This document shows, in pieces, positions 63,657-64,000 of a stretch of 64,000 nt of DNA. Source of the stretch: Bacteroidaceae bacterium (lineage in GTDB: Bacteria > Bacteroidota > Bacteroidia > Bacteroidales > Bacteroidaceae). Positions within the stretch are counted from its first letter, which is position 1. Every line of letters begins with the position of its first letter. The stretch is taken from assembly GCA_017560945.1 (NCBI GenBank), contig JAFZDY010000044.1:24590-88589 (forward strand), read 5' to 3'. Both the position numbers and the translations under genes were made by a program. The notes below the pieces were generated by a model. That model saw nothing but the letters and a program-made list of their open reading frames with translations. It had not been told where the DNA came from and ran no database searches.

Positions 63657-64000
63657 CAATGAAGAGTTTGATCCTGCTCAGGATGAACGCTAGCTACAGG
63701 CTTAACACATGCAAGTCGAGGGGCAGCGGGAGCTTAGCTTGCTAAGTTTGCCGGCGACCGGCGCACGGGTGAGTAACACGTATCCAACCTGGCCCATACT
63801 CGGGTATAGCCTCTCGAAAGGGAGATTAATCCCCGATGTTGTTGTTACATCGCATGATGTTTCAACCAAAGTTATTCGGTATGGGATGGGGATGCGTTCC
63901 ATTAGGTAGTAGGCGGGGTAACGGCCCACCTAGCCGACGATGGATAGGGGTTCTGAGAGGAAGGTCCCCCACACTGGAACTGAGACACGGTCCAGACTCC
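63657..64000 (+). rRNA. 16S ribosomal RNA, 5' part
   Basis: The sequence from CAATGAAGAGTTTGATCC onward is 16S rRNA. Landmarks include AACACATGCAAGTCGAGGGG, CGGCGCACGGGTGAGTAACA and GGATAGGGGTTCTGAGAGG. The gene runs off the right edge. The motifs are those of Bacteroidales, closest in style to Prevotellaceae. One oddity: in the universally conserved 5' region the sequence reads ATCCTGCTCAGG where ATCCTGGCTCAGG is expected, so one G is missing near 63676. Confidence 0.97.

Overview
The window is Bacteroidales chromosome, most likely Prevotellaceae or a close relative. The evidence is the -33 TTTG / -7 TAnnTTTG promoters, the short primary sigma factor, the Bacteroidetes-type omega subunit, DUF4293, the methylmalonyl-CoA epimerase, many Bacteroidetes lipoproteins, and the 5' end of a Bacteroidales-like 16S rRNA gene at the right edge. 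No plasmid, phage or IS transposase is visible.

Layout: (1) 0.2-16.1 kb is mostly housekeeping: mce, a B12-binding radical SAM enzyme, a rod-like structured RNA resembling 6S RNA, a secreted lipoprotein, an HU-like protein, a lone TonB-dependent receptor, a small beta-barrel, a nitroreductase, a DUF2520-kdsC-maf run with a convergent tyrosine phosphatase, ffh, a thioredoxin-like lipoprotein, folD, a CapA-like protein and tRNA-His. (2) 16.7-37.7 kb is a large xylan-degradation cluster, all on the + strand: GH10-CE1 fusion, GH30, GH43, GH8, DUF1573-GH3, CE15, GH97, GH115 and GH98. (3) 38.1-47.0 kb interrupts it with an iron alcohol dehydrogenase and a three-gene minus-strand operon: PLD-nuclease/SNF2-like helicase, Eco57I-type adenine methyltransferase and a small DprA-like (SLOG) protein. 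This looks like an antiphage or restriction system. (4) 48.1-58.3 kb resumes the carbohydrate cluster: two GH43 (minus strand), GH97, GH115 and GH5, with a candidate small RNA in the divergent gap. (5) 58.4-64 kb returns to housekeeping: rpoD, a small secreted protein, bamD, rpoZ, DUF4293, ansA and the start of an rRNA operon.

The carbohydrate enzymes together cover glucuronoarabinoxylan. GH10, GH30 and GH98 would cut the backbone; GH43 removes arabinose or xylose; CE1 removes ferulate; GH115 and CE15 deal with (methyl)glucuronate and its lignin esters; GH8 and GH3 finish the oligosaccharides; GH97 removes alpha-linked galactose-like caps. There is no SusC/SusD pair and no hybrid two-component or ECF regulator in the window, so this is an enzyme cluster rather than a complete PUL.

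Two things stand out as poorly described. One is the helicase/methylase/DprA-like operon, with its long 5' leader that can fold into competing hairpins. The other is a family of intergenic arrays in at least eight places. Each has 2-6 units spaced 21-23 bp (about two helical turns), each unit has a dyad-symmetric core, and most loci have their own word. The defence-like operon has such arrays on both sides.
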